Counted from the stretch's first letter, positions 45,651-57,753 are shown. The stretch is DNA of 64,000 nt from Apostichopus japonicus (GCF_037975245.1 NC_092571.1:16923917-16987916); one strand, 5' to 3'. Translations and numbers: made by a program. Notes: generated by a model not told the origin, from the sequence alone.

Positions 45651-48600
45651 GTAAGTTAAAGTCCTCGATAACATTGCCGTGTTAATTAATGGCATGAGAA
45701 AAACGTAAAAGGAGAACATCGACAGAAATGTAATTTAGTTGACTAATGGCGGTTGAATCACTGAGCCGATAGCAATTTATGCCCCACACAACCCGTCGGC
45801 TAGAGGGTAACCTTTCGCAATAAGTCCCCACCCCGACCCCCACCCCAACCCACCAAGCCGTTCCTGCCCCGCACCTCACGCAATTTTCTTCACATACAAA
45901 ACGGATGTAATTAGCTATAGGTTTCTAATGCTACTGACAGCAATAACTGGCAGCGACCAGTTCAGCCGCAACAATTATTAGGATAGGTTAACAGGATCTA
46001 TACTGTGAGAGTGTGGTAGAATGAGAAGTTGTTGCTCTCTAAGTAATTCCCCTATATAATTATGTTTGTGTTATGTACTTTTAATACAGGCGTGTATATG
46101 GAATAGTCTGCTTTTTTGTTCTAAACCAAATCAGAGTAAAAGAAAAGATTCACCAGGAAGAACATTTGATTGGCTATATACCTGGGGAAAAAATATTCAA
46201 TCAAAATATATGGGTCGGATTATAACCTGCCTAAAACGTGTTATGATCAACGACGACAATTCACCTGCATCGTGCTTCAGAGATTCTCAGAAAACATTAC
46301 CCACATGTATTCTCCCCCAAACAGCAAACGTTTTTGGTTCCCCACAAATATTCTCTCAAACCAACGTGATGGCAAAATTCACCTCGTATATTCCCTGTGC
46401 GATACTATAGCGTGTTATGGAGACAACTTGTACTATTTAAACGTGATCTTGTGATTGCAGTTGTTACGTCCCGAATCGTTCTAATTTTCTTGTAAAAAGT
46501 ATGGATAATTCTCAAGGGAACACTTACAGAGCGAGAACGTTTTTTTTTCTTCAGTTTTTCCAAGGTAAACGTGAACCCTGGCTAGAGTTATTAACCACAT
46601 AAACCGGCTTCAATTGTGTCTCAAACATGACTCTACATGTGTTTGGCGGAAGTTACAATTCATTCTGTCACGTTTTTTATTATTTGCCTTTTTAATTATC
46701 AAAATGTTTTAGTTATTGATTTGATATGAAAGTCATTTCATTAAAATAATGGGACCAATTTTTTTGATATCCTTGGTATCATTTAACACACAGAACCACT
46801 CATGTTTAAACCATTAATGTATTTGACCACATAAAAAAGTACGTAATTTTTATTTTATAAAAGGTTACCAACTCAATAATGACTTCGCTTTTGCTACAAA
46901 AAAGGGGCTTTGGCCTTGTTTCTTTATAATAAATGTAAAATAATTATTCATACAGCGAATTTATCATTGATTTAACTTATTAAATGACTCATTCATAGAT
47001 CAATTAGCAACTACTTAATGAAATAAAACAATGCTCATCCTCTTGTTAAAAAAAAAAAGAAAGAAAAAAGGCAAAGAACAAAATGAAAAGAAGAAGAAAA
47101 AATAATTTTCCTTAAGTTTTTGGATTAGTTGACTAAAGCGGTTAGATTTTGAGGGGATTTGTGCTGAAAAAATAATTAAAAACATGATTAATGAAATGAT
47201 TGGTTGAAATTATTATTATATCTGTTGTCTGAAGTTTTACTAGTTACAAAACTTAATCTTACAAATTGAAATCTATTGGTTTTTGTGTTTGCCTCTGACT
47301 GAAGTGCAGTCTATTTACGTATAGTAGGCTACGTGCTGTACATAATAATATTGCTTTGTTTTAAACTCAGACCGCCAAAAACAAACAAAAAATCGTTACA
47401 AAGAAAATCGCACAAGAACACACACGTGAAAACTGGATCATTGTGGGCATGACTTTCATCTTGGGAATGAGCTTTTTCTGGAGAAATTTCCATCCTTTGC
47501 CAAATAGAGAAGTTTTACCATTTAGTGACTGGCGTTTATAAATGATACACCGAAGGGTCCAATTTTTTTTTACGAAATGGGGGTCAAACTGAAAACCAAG
47601 TTGCTAATCTGGGAATTTATTAAAAATAAAAGACGCATTTTTTTTTCCAAATCCGCATTTTGTTTTATAACCCTGTAGGTACGTCTTGCAACACGACAGC
47701 TTACGAGCTTATATGATGTGGTTTTGTCAACTTGACTTTTAAACTCAGAAACCTAAACCACTAGTGAGTGGGTGCGTATCAATGGTACAGCGAACTGGCA
47801 AGCTTTGTACACTTCCATGAAATTCAAGAATGACAGGGGGGCAAAAATGTTCACAAACCATATCTACTGAGAAAAGCCTTTGTATAGAAACATGTATCAA
47901 TATATGCGTGTGATTCTAGCAAGATCTTTATACAGGGATCCCGAAGATCGGGGCAGGGGCCATACCGAAAATAATTGTTAGAGAGTTGATTTTTTTACAC
48001 GGGAGTGGTGCCGCCACAGGTGGCAAGTTTAACACCAGTAACCTTTGGTCTGATCCCTGTTTCATCACCCCCTACCTCCCCCTCCCCCACTCATCTCAAC
48101 CTCTGTCGGGGTCTTTGACAAAAGGTTGTGTAGGCAGATGAGACAAAGGAATATAGATTAAAACCAGCAAGATGACGGGAAGCAAGGGATAACTTGGCTG
48201 CAGAGGATCAGCGGGATATAAATTGAGTATTACACATGGAAATTTAGCAATGTAAGTTAATGGGTGAAGGACAGAATGGAGGCAGATGGGGGTGGTGAGG
48301 GGGGGGGGGGGTGGGTGGGAGCAGGAAGACACCTGCTAAGTGTATGGATAGACAGGATTATGCGGTGCAGAGAAGAGAAAAAAACGAGGGATCGAAAAAA
48401 TGGCATGGTCCTCTAACGTTTTTGCATTCTTTGAATCTGTATGGAATTTGCAAATTGAGTCAACAGACATAGTATTGTTTAAGCAATATGTCCATAGTGT
48501 ATTCCTAACTAGAATGTGCATGTCACCTATAACAGATATGTCGATATAGTGTAAACTATTGTTACCATATCAAAATAATGTTGTAAACTATACGGAATAG

Positions 48601-48920
48601 CACTTCAAAAGGCTCAACAGATTCAGGCAAACAATGTCCATGCTTCTATAAATAACTCAACAAAGTCAATCTGACATTGCATTCATAAGGTATACGTGGC
48701 TGACGTGACCTTACATGTTTATGTAGTAAAATCACTTGTAGATGATATTCACGTTTCCATCTATATATATAGGTAGCGTTTATTGCTCTGCGATATCTTA
48801 CTGCTTAGTCAGTTTTCTTTTTTTCACTTTTGTCACCTGACCTAAAGTGAGACTACGCATGCGCTGTTTGAAAAAATTAACTTGCCTTCAAGTTCATGAC
48901 ATATGATTCTTTCATTTCAG
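45651..48920. other. Intron before the transmembrane exon
   Basis: Apart from the possible Ig relic at 46081-46453, I see only AT-rich sequence, A-rich tracts at about 47048-47105, and G-rich/C-rich runs at 48060-48320. Confidence 0.55.
46081..46453 (+). pseudogene. Possible decayed second Ig-like segment, frameshifted
   Basis: Two overlapping + frames each resemble part of an Ig domain. The first has LLFCSKPNQ followed by FDWLYTWGKN, like a strand-B Cys and strand-C Trp. The other frame has RRQFTCIV, an N-I-T glycosylation sequon, and ends CDTIACYGDNLYYLNVIL before TGA. A single frameshift near 46195-46215 would join them. It lies inside the intron between the micro-exon and the transmembrane exon, where an additional membrane-proximal Ig domain would be expected. 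No in-frame splice sites were found, so I treat it as a relic. It could also be chance open sequence or part of an unknown transposon. Confidence 0.3.
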
Positions 48921-49014
48921 ATCCAAGCAAGTCGTTGCAGCTCTTTTACCCCCTTCTCCTGCCCATCATGCTCTCTGGTATTTTTGGTTCCACCCTTCTT
49001 CTACAGTGTCGCAG
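48921..49014 (+). CDS. Transmembrane exon
   Basis: A 94-bp exon entering in phase 1 and leaving in phase 2, acceptor TTTCATTTCAG, donor GCAG/GTAATT. It encodes a hydrophobic stretch, LFYPLLLPIMLSGIFGSTLL, followed by Q-C-R-R. Joining to the next exon adds R-F-K-K, a typical positive-inside stop-transfer. This is the single predicted membrane helix and puts the TSR and Ig region outside the cell. The phase change to 2 marks the boundary between the shufflable extracellular exons and the cytoplasmic exon. Confidence 0.82.
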
Positions 49015-49390
49015 GTAATTTTGGTTAAATGCATGGAGTGTATTAATGTCGTAGAGTTTAAGTTATGCCGAAGCGAAAAGTTTTAAAGTACCACGGATGA
49101 CAACAGTTTTTGTCTGCATGCAACGTAGAACTAACATAAAGAGATCGGTTCGTTGCAAATTTTACTGTGATAAATGCAGTAGCCTGTATGTCATGATATG
49201 TGTCATATATGCATGACGCTATATGGTTATAATGTTACATTATAGACGTTATTATATTCGCCATGTTAAAGGTGGTTGGAGGGAGTATGTATGGGACGCC
49301 GTATCTGATCTTATCCACTACACCTGAATATACAACTACACATTTTCGTCTATTACATGTATGAATAATTTGTCACCCGTTCTCTCATAG

Positions 49391-50318
49391 ACGGTTTAAA
49401 AAACTGAACGATGTGCGCTCTGGAAAGAAATCTCTAAAGAAGGAGAAGAAACAAAAAATGGATACAGCAGAGATTTACGATGAAGCAGATACCACGTTAA
49501 ACGACGAAACATACACAGCAGATGGGCCTGTGTCCCAACCGCCAGAACCCTCAGGTCCGCCCCCACCAGGTCCACCTTCATCAGATGGTCCACCCGCACC
49601 TGGACCACCTTCATCTGGACCACCCGCACCTGGACCACCTTCATCGGGACCACCCGCACCTGGACCACCTTCGTCAGGACCACCCGCACCTGGACCACCT
49701 TCGTCGGGACCACCCGCACCTGGACCACCTTCGTCGGGACCACCCGCACCTGGACCACCTTCATCGGGACCACCCGCACCTGGACCACCTTCATCGGGAC
49801 CACCCGCACCTGGACCTCCTTCATCGGGACCACCCGCACCTGGACCACCTTCATCGGGACCACCCGCACCTGGACCACCTTCATCGGGACCACCCGCACC
49901 TGGACCACCTTCATCGGGACCACCCGCACCTGGACCACCTTCATCGGGACCACCCGCACCTGGACCTCCTTCATCGGGACCACCCGCACCTGGACCTCCT
50001 TCATCGGGACCACCCGCACCTGGACCTCCTTCATCGGGACCACCCGCACCTGGACCGCCTTCATCGGGACCACCCGCACCTGGACCGCCTTCATCGGGAC
50101 CACCCGCACCTGGACCGCCTTCATCGGGACCACCCGCACCTGGACCGCCTTCATCGGGACCACCCGCACCTGGACCACCTTCATCGGGACCACCCGCACC
50201 TGGACCACCTTCATCGGGACCACCCGCACCTGGACCGGCTTCATCGGAACCACCCCCACCTGGACCGGCTTCATCGGGACCACCTCCACCAGGTCCACCT
50301 CCTCCGCCAAAAAAATAA
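49391..50318 (+). CDS. Last coding exon: cytoplasmic tail with two tyrosines and Gly/Pro/Ser decapeptide repeats
   Basis: The exon follows acceptor CTCTCATAG and runs to TAA at 50316-50318. It opens with a very basic segment (RFKKLNDVRSGKKSLKKEKK), then an acidic stretch with two tyrosines (E-I-Y-D-E-A and E-T-Y-T-A-D). The rest is about 24 tandem copies of GPPAPGPPSS, of which 21 are exact, ending in a P-P-P-P-P-P-K-K. The two Tyr sites could bind SH2 domains when phosphorylated, and the proline runs could bind SH3, EVH1 or profilin-type domains; these are inferences. The spacing does not fit an ITAM. The repeat has no stop in any frame on either strand, so open frames of 289-351 codons on other frames are by-products. 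Confidence 0.82.
49586..50300 (+). repeat. Coding 30-bp minisatellite
   Basis: Unit GGACCACCCGCACCTGGACC followed by ACCTTCATCG, repeated about 24 times in register. Most variation is at silent third positions (CCA/CCT/CCG, TCA/TCG), arranged in runs of identical neighbouring units, as expected from recent unequal exchange or slippage. The ends are more degenerate. Copy number probably differs between individuals. Confidence 0.95.
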
Positions 50319-50319
50319 A
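50314..50319 (+). other. Possible polyadenylation signal overlapping the stop codon
   Basis: AATAAA overlaps the TAA stop. Other AATAAA hexamers downstream are at 50851-50856 and 50982-50987 and are more plausible for a normal 3' UTR. Confidence 0.3.
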
Positions 50320-52778
50320 AGAAATCGCAAAAAAAATCAGCCAATTTCCGTTTTCTCGTGTAAAAATCATGCTAGTGAAATTAATGTTTGATAAGCAATT
50401 GAGAACAACCTGGGCATTATTCTCTCTCACATACAGACATAATGTTAGCAAATTTATATGTTCTTTTCTTTTTTATCATTCCTATTATTTTTATTCGCGG
50501 GAAGAGGGTGATCAATAAGTGTCCCATGTACCGTCAATCCAGTTCCTCCTGACAGGTTTAACTCTGCAGTGACCTCCACGCACTACATAAGGATCAATCG
50601 AAAAGATGTTTCCACGAATGTATTTTGGAACAAATTTCGTAACTGATTTGATATGTTTCTTATATTTTATAAATATATACTCATATAAATCACGTTTCTA
50701 GTCGGTATTCTATCGAAAGAAGTTTTAACACTATTACTCGATTTGGAGCTCTGTCTTTGAACGTACTACAGCCTCCGTCGGGCCTTGGGGCAAAAGCTTC
50801 GGCATTTGATATGCGTATAAACGGATGCGTTAAATGCGTTACAGTGATTGAATAAACTGAGTTCCGTGTAGAATTCTTCGAGTCTTGTCTTCGCTTCAAA
50901 GCTGGTTTGAACTGACCTGGTGATATTAAAAAGAGACACAACCGCAACCGCCATCACTGATCTATAAGTAATACGTATACTAATAAAGAACAAATTTATT
51001 CCGCAATTTATAGCAAAAACAAATATCCCTCTATTTCGGATAGAGAAAATATGTTCATATTTCTTGGCACACACACGACTGACCCACTTGAACAAGTGTG
51101 CATCCAAGCCACACGTGTGTGTTTCAGTGTTTAATAGTGTTCTTTCTTTATTACATGCATAGTTTATACAACCGGAGATTGCATTTTGCAAATGACATAA
51201 AAATTGGCATTGGATTTCAGTGGCGACATTGTTAACATCCTACAACTTAGAAAATATGAAAAAGAAGTACAAAGAAAAGTAAAAAGTTTCATATCCTATT
51301 GACACTATAACAAAACACAGTAACAAAGCCGACTTTTAGGCAGAACTTCTCCCCAACAAATTAAGCAAGATTTTCAGTCGCTGGTCATGGGAGTTGTTCA
51401 TCCTAAAAGTAGCTATCATATTAGCTAAATATAATGGTTCGGTGTGTGTCTCCTTCAATACCACCCTATTCGCAAATATCATATAACACACGAAAGGGGG
51501 CTCAGTGGGTGATACAGTCCCGGGCCCGAGGTCAATTTAGAGGCCAAAGCAAATATAGAGGGAAACGGGAAAATGTGAGTTGTATTACAAGTGTAAAATG
51601 GCCCCTGGATCCGACCAGGCCCTCAACGCCTCTGGTAAACGGTAATAGGGTACACACGGATGGATGGAGTTATGTGTGTGTGTGTGTGTGTGCGTGTGTA
51701 TGGAACGGTTTGGGAATGGGAATCGGTTTTCATGGTCGGTTTCATCTTTCAACATAGACTTCTGTAGAAGACATAGACAGAGGCACATATAACTATTTGC
51801 TCCAACGGCTCTCCACAAACGTGCATTTATGTTATCCTGATCATATTCGAGGGGTAGGGGGGGCTGGGGGGATGATTTACTTCGTTTAACTACATGCGTC
51901 CTTGTTGGTCACTTGCGAAGTCACGACAGATAAACCCGTTTATTAATATCGAGACCCTGGATGCGACAGCGAACCGTCCCAAGGGTCACCACTTTTTTTT
52001 AATATTTTTTTTTTTTTTATGAAATGTTTGACCAACATAAAGGAATTCTAATCGACGTGTATAAAGATTCATTACTCGTTAGCATAAGAACATGTGTTGA
52101 TCAAAATTTGCCAAGATCTGTCAAAATGCCCAAGTGGGAACCGGCACGTGGAACGGAATGGATTCCGACGCATGCGCTGTGTAAAAGTCTGGCGAGTCCA
52201 TTCCCACTGAAAATATGTGTCGTACACACGGGTTGCGTAAAAAAAATCAATCGTAAATGTGTTATTTGAACAGATGCGAAGTTCGTTGATCACGATTCGA
52301 GAGAGAGAGAAAAAAGAAACCCAAATAGCCAACAAATTTGAAATTGATAAATATAGATTAGGCTAGTGTGAAAATATTTACGGTGGCCTTAAAATTCCAC
52401 CTATATACTAAAGACACTGAAAATAAATGTAAAGATGTTTCATCCGTTTCGATTTAAAAATAGCAACTTTTTTTTATGAAAGAAATTGTAGTGAATTGTT
52501 AATCAGCGCAAACATCAAACAGAATATACCGTATATTGAAAGTTCACGATTTAGTTGAAGACTCATGAAATATGTATTGAACTAAGAAGCACTTGACAAC
52601 ATTGAAAACATTTCCGAAGGGGAGATCAATAATAATAATTAAAAACTACACTTATGTTAATTTATTTTGTACATGTTCTATTATTACATCATTCATATCA
52701 GTGAGTTATATTGTAGTTTATTGAAATCAATAGTCGTATTTTTACATACAACGAACTTGAAGAATATGTAAATCCATC
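50319..52778. other. Downstream of the gene: 3' UTR and intergenic
   Basis: The 3' UTR presumably runs to one of the AATAAA sites (50851 or 50982). A (GT)n lies at about 51673-51700. No further gene seen. Confidence 0.5.
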
Positions 52779-52938
52779 CAGGGGCGGATTGGCCTACTCC
52801 GTATACCGGTTCGGAACCGAAGCGCCTCTGGGTTCGAGCCACCTAAGGCACCTATATAGGGTGGCGCTAGCTGCAAGGTCTCAGCGCCGACGGTTGGATC
52901 ACAGAGTCGGTCAACATGTAGGCTCCACTCCGTCCCTG
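52779..52938. mobile_element. Short MITE of the CAGGGGCG group
   Basis: Starts CAGGGGCGGATTGGCC and ends GGCTCCACTCCGTCCCTG, an imperfect inverted pair. Flanks AATCCATC and AATTTTAT match at only 5 of 8, so the boundary is less certain. Confidence 0.6.
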
Positions 52939-53202
52939 AATTTTATCAAAATTTACTTTCCAATTGGTCTCTTCTTTTATTTCATTTACTTTCTCATTGT
53001 ATAAGTTACGGAAATTATACTTCGTATTTTTCTCACCCCGGTGACGTCACTTTAATTTAAATTCTACAAGAGCTAATTTATGCTATTGTGTCGGTTTAGA
53101 ATGTTTAGAATGAAGTTTAGAATGGACTTAAAGAGACTTGAAAACACCCCCAGAAAACAACAATTTGGAAGGCAGAGGTATATAATATCTACTTTGGACG
53201 TT

Positions 53203-53646
53203 TATGGCAAGCCATGTGGGACAAACACCGCATAATATATCCGCGTATTAAATCGAATATATACGCGTATTAATTGGAATATACATGTGTTGTACATGTG
53301 TATAGTTTCGCTGTTTGAAGCGATCTCGCGAGCCCGCCAAATTATTTATCGTTGATATATGTACACAGCAAGAGCGGAAATGTGTTTTCGTGTACATTCG
53401 AATTAATCCGTGCATATATTGGATTTAATCCTCATATGTATTCTATTTAATACGTGTATATATTCGAATTAATACATGTATATATTCGAATTAATACGTG
53501 TATATATTCGAATTAATATGCGAATATATTTAAGCCATATGATTGGCTAATAATATATACGCGTATATATTCCAATTAATACGCGTATAAATTCCAATTA
53601 ATACGCTGATACATTATGCGGTGTTTGTCCCACATGGCTTGCCATA
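53203..53646. mobile_element. 444-bp TIR element with 6-bp TSD and internal minisatellite
   Basis: Ends TATGGCAAGCC ... GGCTTGCCATA are perfect inverted repeats that continue for about 34 bp (through ACAAACACCGCATAAT) and, more loosely, for about 100 bp. GACGTT flanks both sides (53197-53202, 53647-53652). Inside is a ~22-bp tandem unit (TATATTCGAATTAATACGTG). Confidence 0.88.
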
Positions 53647-54565
53647 GACGTTTACCAGCCTCATCATGCTGAAGAACCATGCATGCTCAAATTTGTTTCA
53701 CTTTTGCATTTTGTGGTGAGGTGTGGGGAGAAATAGGGTGTAAGTAGGCGGTAAATAAGGGGTATATTTAGGACTTGCGCATGCGTAGTCTTACAAACGG
53801 AATTTGGACATTAACTGAAAATGAACTATACAGCTGTTCCCTTGAAGTAATTAGAGTAAAATGTTATTATGACATAGAAGCGACCTTCTGATTCGTTGAT
53901 TGACAAGTCAAAGGCCGTCTGCAACCAGTTTGCGCAGTTTGTACATTAGTCTTCAAAGTTGTTTACTTCGGATATTTCAATTATAATTCAAAACTGTGAC
54001 GAGATTCTCAGCTTACTGAAGGACAAATCGAGGTCACAAAAAGAGGCTGGTTATGAGCTTGGTATTTGTTCCTCGTTAATTTCATAACTTCTGTGGTGAA
54101 CCATAAATGATTACATGGCGAAGGAAGCTCACGGGAGTCTTTTATAGCTTTTACGCACATCTCCAATACAATCCAGACGAATCTAAAGTAAAAAAAATAA
54201 AAACTTAAGTTGACTGCTACACCAAGGTTTCACGTCGGAATCACCCCATTCTTGTTCCCTACCCCGCGAGTTTATTCTCATGGTTACCCACTAAGGTTTT
54301 TACGTTGATTCAATACGCATTGATGAGTATACCCTAACACGAAACAGTGTTCTAGTATATCACGTGCAAACTATGAGAAATACAACATAGCCTACATATA
54401 GCCCATGTAAGAAACCATCCTGTGTTGTGTATACATCACGTAACATGCATGTAAAATACATTTCATTATGTATTTTCATTTACCAGGGATTTCTTTAAGA
54501 AATGTTCACAAACTGACCTACCCCTCCCTCAACACCACCACCATGCCACCCAATTTATTGATAGG

Positions 54566-56673
54566 CAGGGTTCTGCCCAGGGTGGACTGAGTGCCGGCAG
54601 GACTATCTAAGCGGAGCGCCACCATCGGTTGGCGCGGAGCGTACAAGAAAATTTTGGGTTTTGGAAACCCCCCAGATGGCCGGAAACAGCCCTTCCCGAG
54701 TATTCTGAGCCACATGTAGACAGCTTTGAAATGAGATCTCATGTCTGGAATTTTTCATAATTAATGAAAAAAGTTAGGACAAATATCTGGAGCACCAGAG
54801 TACAGACTAGCCGTTTATTACTGCAGTGTTTAACCCTACCCAACTACCACGGTACATGTGCTGCGAATTTTCCCAGGTACCTTGCCAAACAACTGTGAGC
54901 TCATCCCCTGTCTAACACCTGTTTGTTAACATTTTTTGGCACGTTGCCAGGGAACTTTTCATGGAGTAAACTTTTTTCGTTCCACTCTAGAATTAATTTA
55001 AAGTTATGCGAAATGATATCTTAGACGTTCAAGAAAAGTAGGTAAAATATCCCCGTTACATTTAGGTTAAGTAAAACACACCTCAAGCCAACTGACTCCT
55101 CCGCATGCACACCGCATGAAACACGAGGCACAGTCCATACCATACACGCATAGCACGATATCAAGGCCCCTTGCTATGGCCATCTTTATGAAAGTTACCC
55201 TTGTAATCACATGTTTTAGGCCACTTGGCATGATTAACTCAATGCTAAATATTGTTTCCATGTTCTTGTAGAAAACGTAAACTCCGCAAAATACAATTAG
55301 TTGTGATTTTGTAGTTACGTGAGATCCGTTATAACCGCCGAGGTGGTTAGGCTATTTGCTATACACTTAACTATGGTAGGATATTATTTTTTCGGTATTT
55401 TTGGAAATGCTAGAAAATACTTTCTTTCCCCCCCCCCCCCCCCGCTTAACACCAGATGTGGTCTTACGGTATATTCATAAATGGATGCACTAGAGCCTTG
55501 TTTACATGACATTAGTTGCATTTACGATATGCAAGTTTGGCGTGAATTTTTCGAAAGAGCTTTGCTCGATCTTTCGTAAAATTTGAAAGGTGTAGCCTAC
55601 CACCTTTCCGTACACAATTGGTACACAGTGATTTTCAGTTTTTTTTTCTCTATACGGTCAAGTGAATAAGTTGTACATTGAGTATAAACTCATCGCGAAT
55701 GCAAAAACGATGCGGGGATTTCCAGCAGACAAATGTTTTCTTTGCGGGATTTGCGGGACAGTTGAAGGGAATCCCGCACCTTAGTGGGAACACTGAACTG
55801 AAGTCAAATTCATACGAAAGAAAACGTTTACTAACCAACATACAATACAAATATAAAAGAACGTGGAATGGCAATATTGTTCAAAACATTTCCCGCGAGG
55901 CTGATTTATTACAGCAACCTTCCCGCGCTGGGCCGTGTGTGTCCGTGTGACACGTATACCCTGAAGCTTGCGAAATAGCCATTGTAAGTGGGTTGGGGAC
56001 ACATCATTACTCGTTGGTATTGTGACTAAAATTGCGAGCACGCTCTCTGAACATTTTCCTTTTGTTTCTGAAACTTTTCTTGTGAAATTTTACTCTTTTT
56101 TTTTTATAGATGTACTTATTTGTCCTTTGTGGGTTTTTTTAGTTTTTCGTCCCGTTTTTTTTTCTATATTTTTTTGTCCGATTTTTTTTTTCGCGGATTT
56201 CCCTCGAACCTGGTTCGGACGGTTCGCAAGGTTTTCCAGCCCTTGTCACTCGTGCCTAATGCAATATGATGTAAATTCACCCGCTACGATCGTTAACGGC
56301 CGTATGTGTACTAGCTAGCTGGATAGTGCCTGTGTCTCGCGCGATAAAAATAGATATAAATGAAACTATCAAAAGTACGATCGGGAGTTGGAAACGGAAA
56401 ACAGTCATTGGTCTGGAATGCGGAACTCTGGTAATTTTTACTAAGTATGACACTGTGATGTGTTGGATATTTTGAACAGTTATGAACTGGATTTCCCCTA
56501 GTCTCAAACAGATTGTTTCTGTACGTTCGACCCTCCGGCTATGGAGCTGTTTTTTGGAGTTCCTATCGAAAATAAGTGCCGGTCGGAAAAGTCACTCAGG
56601 CAGATTGTGGCGGTCGGTAATTCAGCGTGCTGGTCGGGCCCGACCGGCGCCGACCGGCAGCGGCAGAACCCTG
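54566..56673. mobile_element. Possible 2.1-kb DNA transposon remnant
   Basis: CAGGGTTCTGCC at the left is the exact inverse of GGCAGAACCCTG at the right, and GATAGG occurs just outside both (54560-54565, 56674-56679). Terminal CAGGGTTC is hAT-like, but hAT TSDs are usually 8 bp. The left part shares GCGGAGCGCCACCATC with the 15.85-kb MITE. No transposase recognised. Confidence 0.5.
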
Positions 56674-56707
56674 GATAGGGTATCATTCTTCTGGGAATCA
56701 TTACAAA

Positions 56708-56905
56708 TATTAATTCGTTTCGTTTAAGTGGTTTATCACTTCAAGTATAAACACAACAGATTCAACATAACATAAATTGTAATTACAGAAATTATATATA
56801 AACATGAGGTGAAAGGAAGTGCATAGAAACCCGGCAGGGGTTTGAAAATGTGCATTCCCGTATACAATACACAAAAAACATCGAAAATATGAACAACTGT
56901 GGCCT
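56708..56905 (-). repeat. Second copy of the retroelement-tail repeat
   Basis: Matches 15476-15660 over about 190 bp (TTATCACTTCAAGTATAAAC, GAAACCCGGCAGGGGTTTGA, AACATCGAAAATATGAACAA) with few changes. Confidence 0.85.
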
Positions 56906-57753
56906 AACACGAAACAGTGTTCTAGTATCATTCAGATCACGTGCAAACTACTCGGTCCAAATCAACAGAAGGTTGTACGTCAATGTACTTATCAGCAATA
57001 CGGTATGTATGATGTCATTACATTGTTAACCGGAGTTGTTTTTCTTGTGAAGGTGTGTGTGTACTTTGAAGAATGTTCATAACAACAAAGTTTAAAAGGG
57101 GAAAGTCACAGATGGGAAAACTATAGAAAGGGGATTCCCCCACAATGTTTTTGCTAAAATTCACCGTGGGAAATACTTTCTGATTTTGTAAAACAGAGTT
57201 TATACTTATTTCAAAAATAGATGCAAAGTCTGACGTCATAAAAGAAGGCGCCGCTTCAAGTTTCTTAAAAATCCAGTATAAATACATGAAAGTACATATC
57301 TATAAATAGGATATGAAAAACAGTTAAGAGTTATAAAGCTTAAAATAGCACTACCCTGATATGCTACATTCATAATGTAGAGTATAGCGAATCGCGTATA
57401 ATTATTTTATCCATACAGTTATATCCCCTTCCACTCATACATACATTCTTGCACCCTCCCTTGCCCTGCCCCACATAGACCTTGATTTAATGATAACCCT
57501 ATATTTTCTGACTTTAGTGCATGGACCCTCACGGGGTATCCTTAGTCAAGATTCACGCTTAATTCTTACATTCATAACTTATATAAGTCAATAAACCGTG
57601 TATATATTTAACAATTATAAACAGCGGAAAACTGACTGGGTATATTAACGGTAAACATTGAAAATTGTATAATGCTGCTTCCTAGATTGTATCGAATGGA
57701 ACGTGGGTGCGATCCCTTGGTTGTACGGTATGTAGGGTGATGTTGCTTCTGCG
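56906..57753. other. No gene seen
   Basis: AT-rich, short frames only. CCTAACACGAAACAGTGTTCTA at 56902 onward also occurs at 54330-54360, a small shared repeat. Confidence 0.5.

Larger units (their letters stand above)
20985..50318 (+). other. Gene model: TSR / Ig / transmembrane receptor with proline-rich tail (12 exons, 5' end missing)
   Basis: Exons: 20985-21134, 22367-22960, 23887-24099, 26801-26920, 28236-28400, 29536-29646, 30380-30493, 41923-42066, 44100-44213, 45612-45650, 48921-49014, 49391-50318. Every border is AG/GT. Introns 1-10 are phase 1 and intron 11 is phase 2. The summed length gives 928 uninterrupted codons including the stop, which is strong internal support. Domain order is six TSR modules with Gln/Ser linkers, one Ig fold, one membrane helix, a basic stop-transfer and a Gly/Pro/Ser-repeat tail. 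This suggests a cell-surface adhesion, guidance or immune-type receptor; the role is inference. TSR plus Ig plus TM recalls UNC5, but the order is different and there is no sign of ZU5 or death domains. No signal peptide or ATG was found, so the N-terminus is incomplete. Extra exons could be missed, above all in the 11.4-kb intron 30494-41922. Symmetric 1-1 exons allow alternative inclusion. Confidence 0.75.

Noticed and set aside
49396-50451. Long open frames of 289-351 codons on the minus strand and in the second + frame
   Set aside because: The 30-bp repeat has no stops in several frames. Only the + frame at 49391-50318 joins the TM exon in phase.
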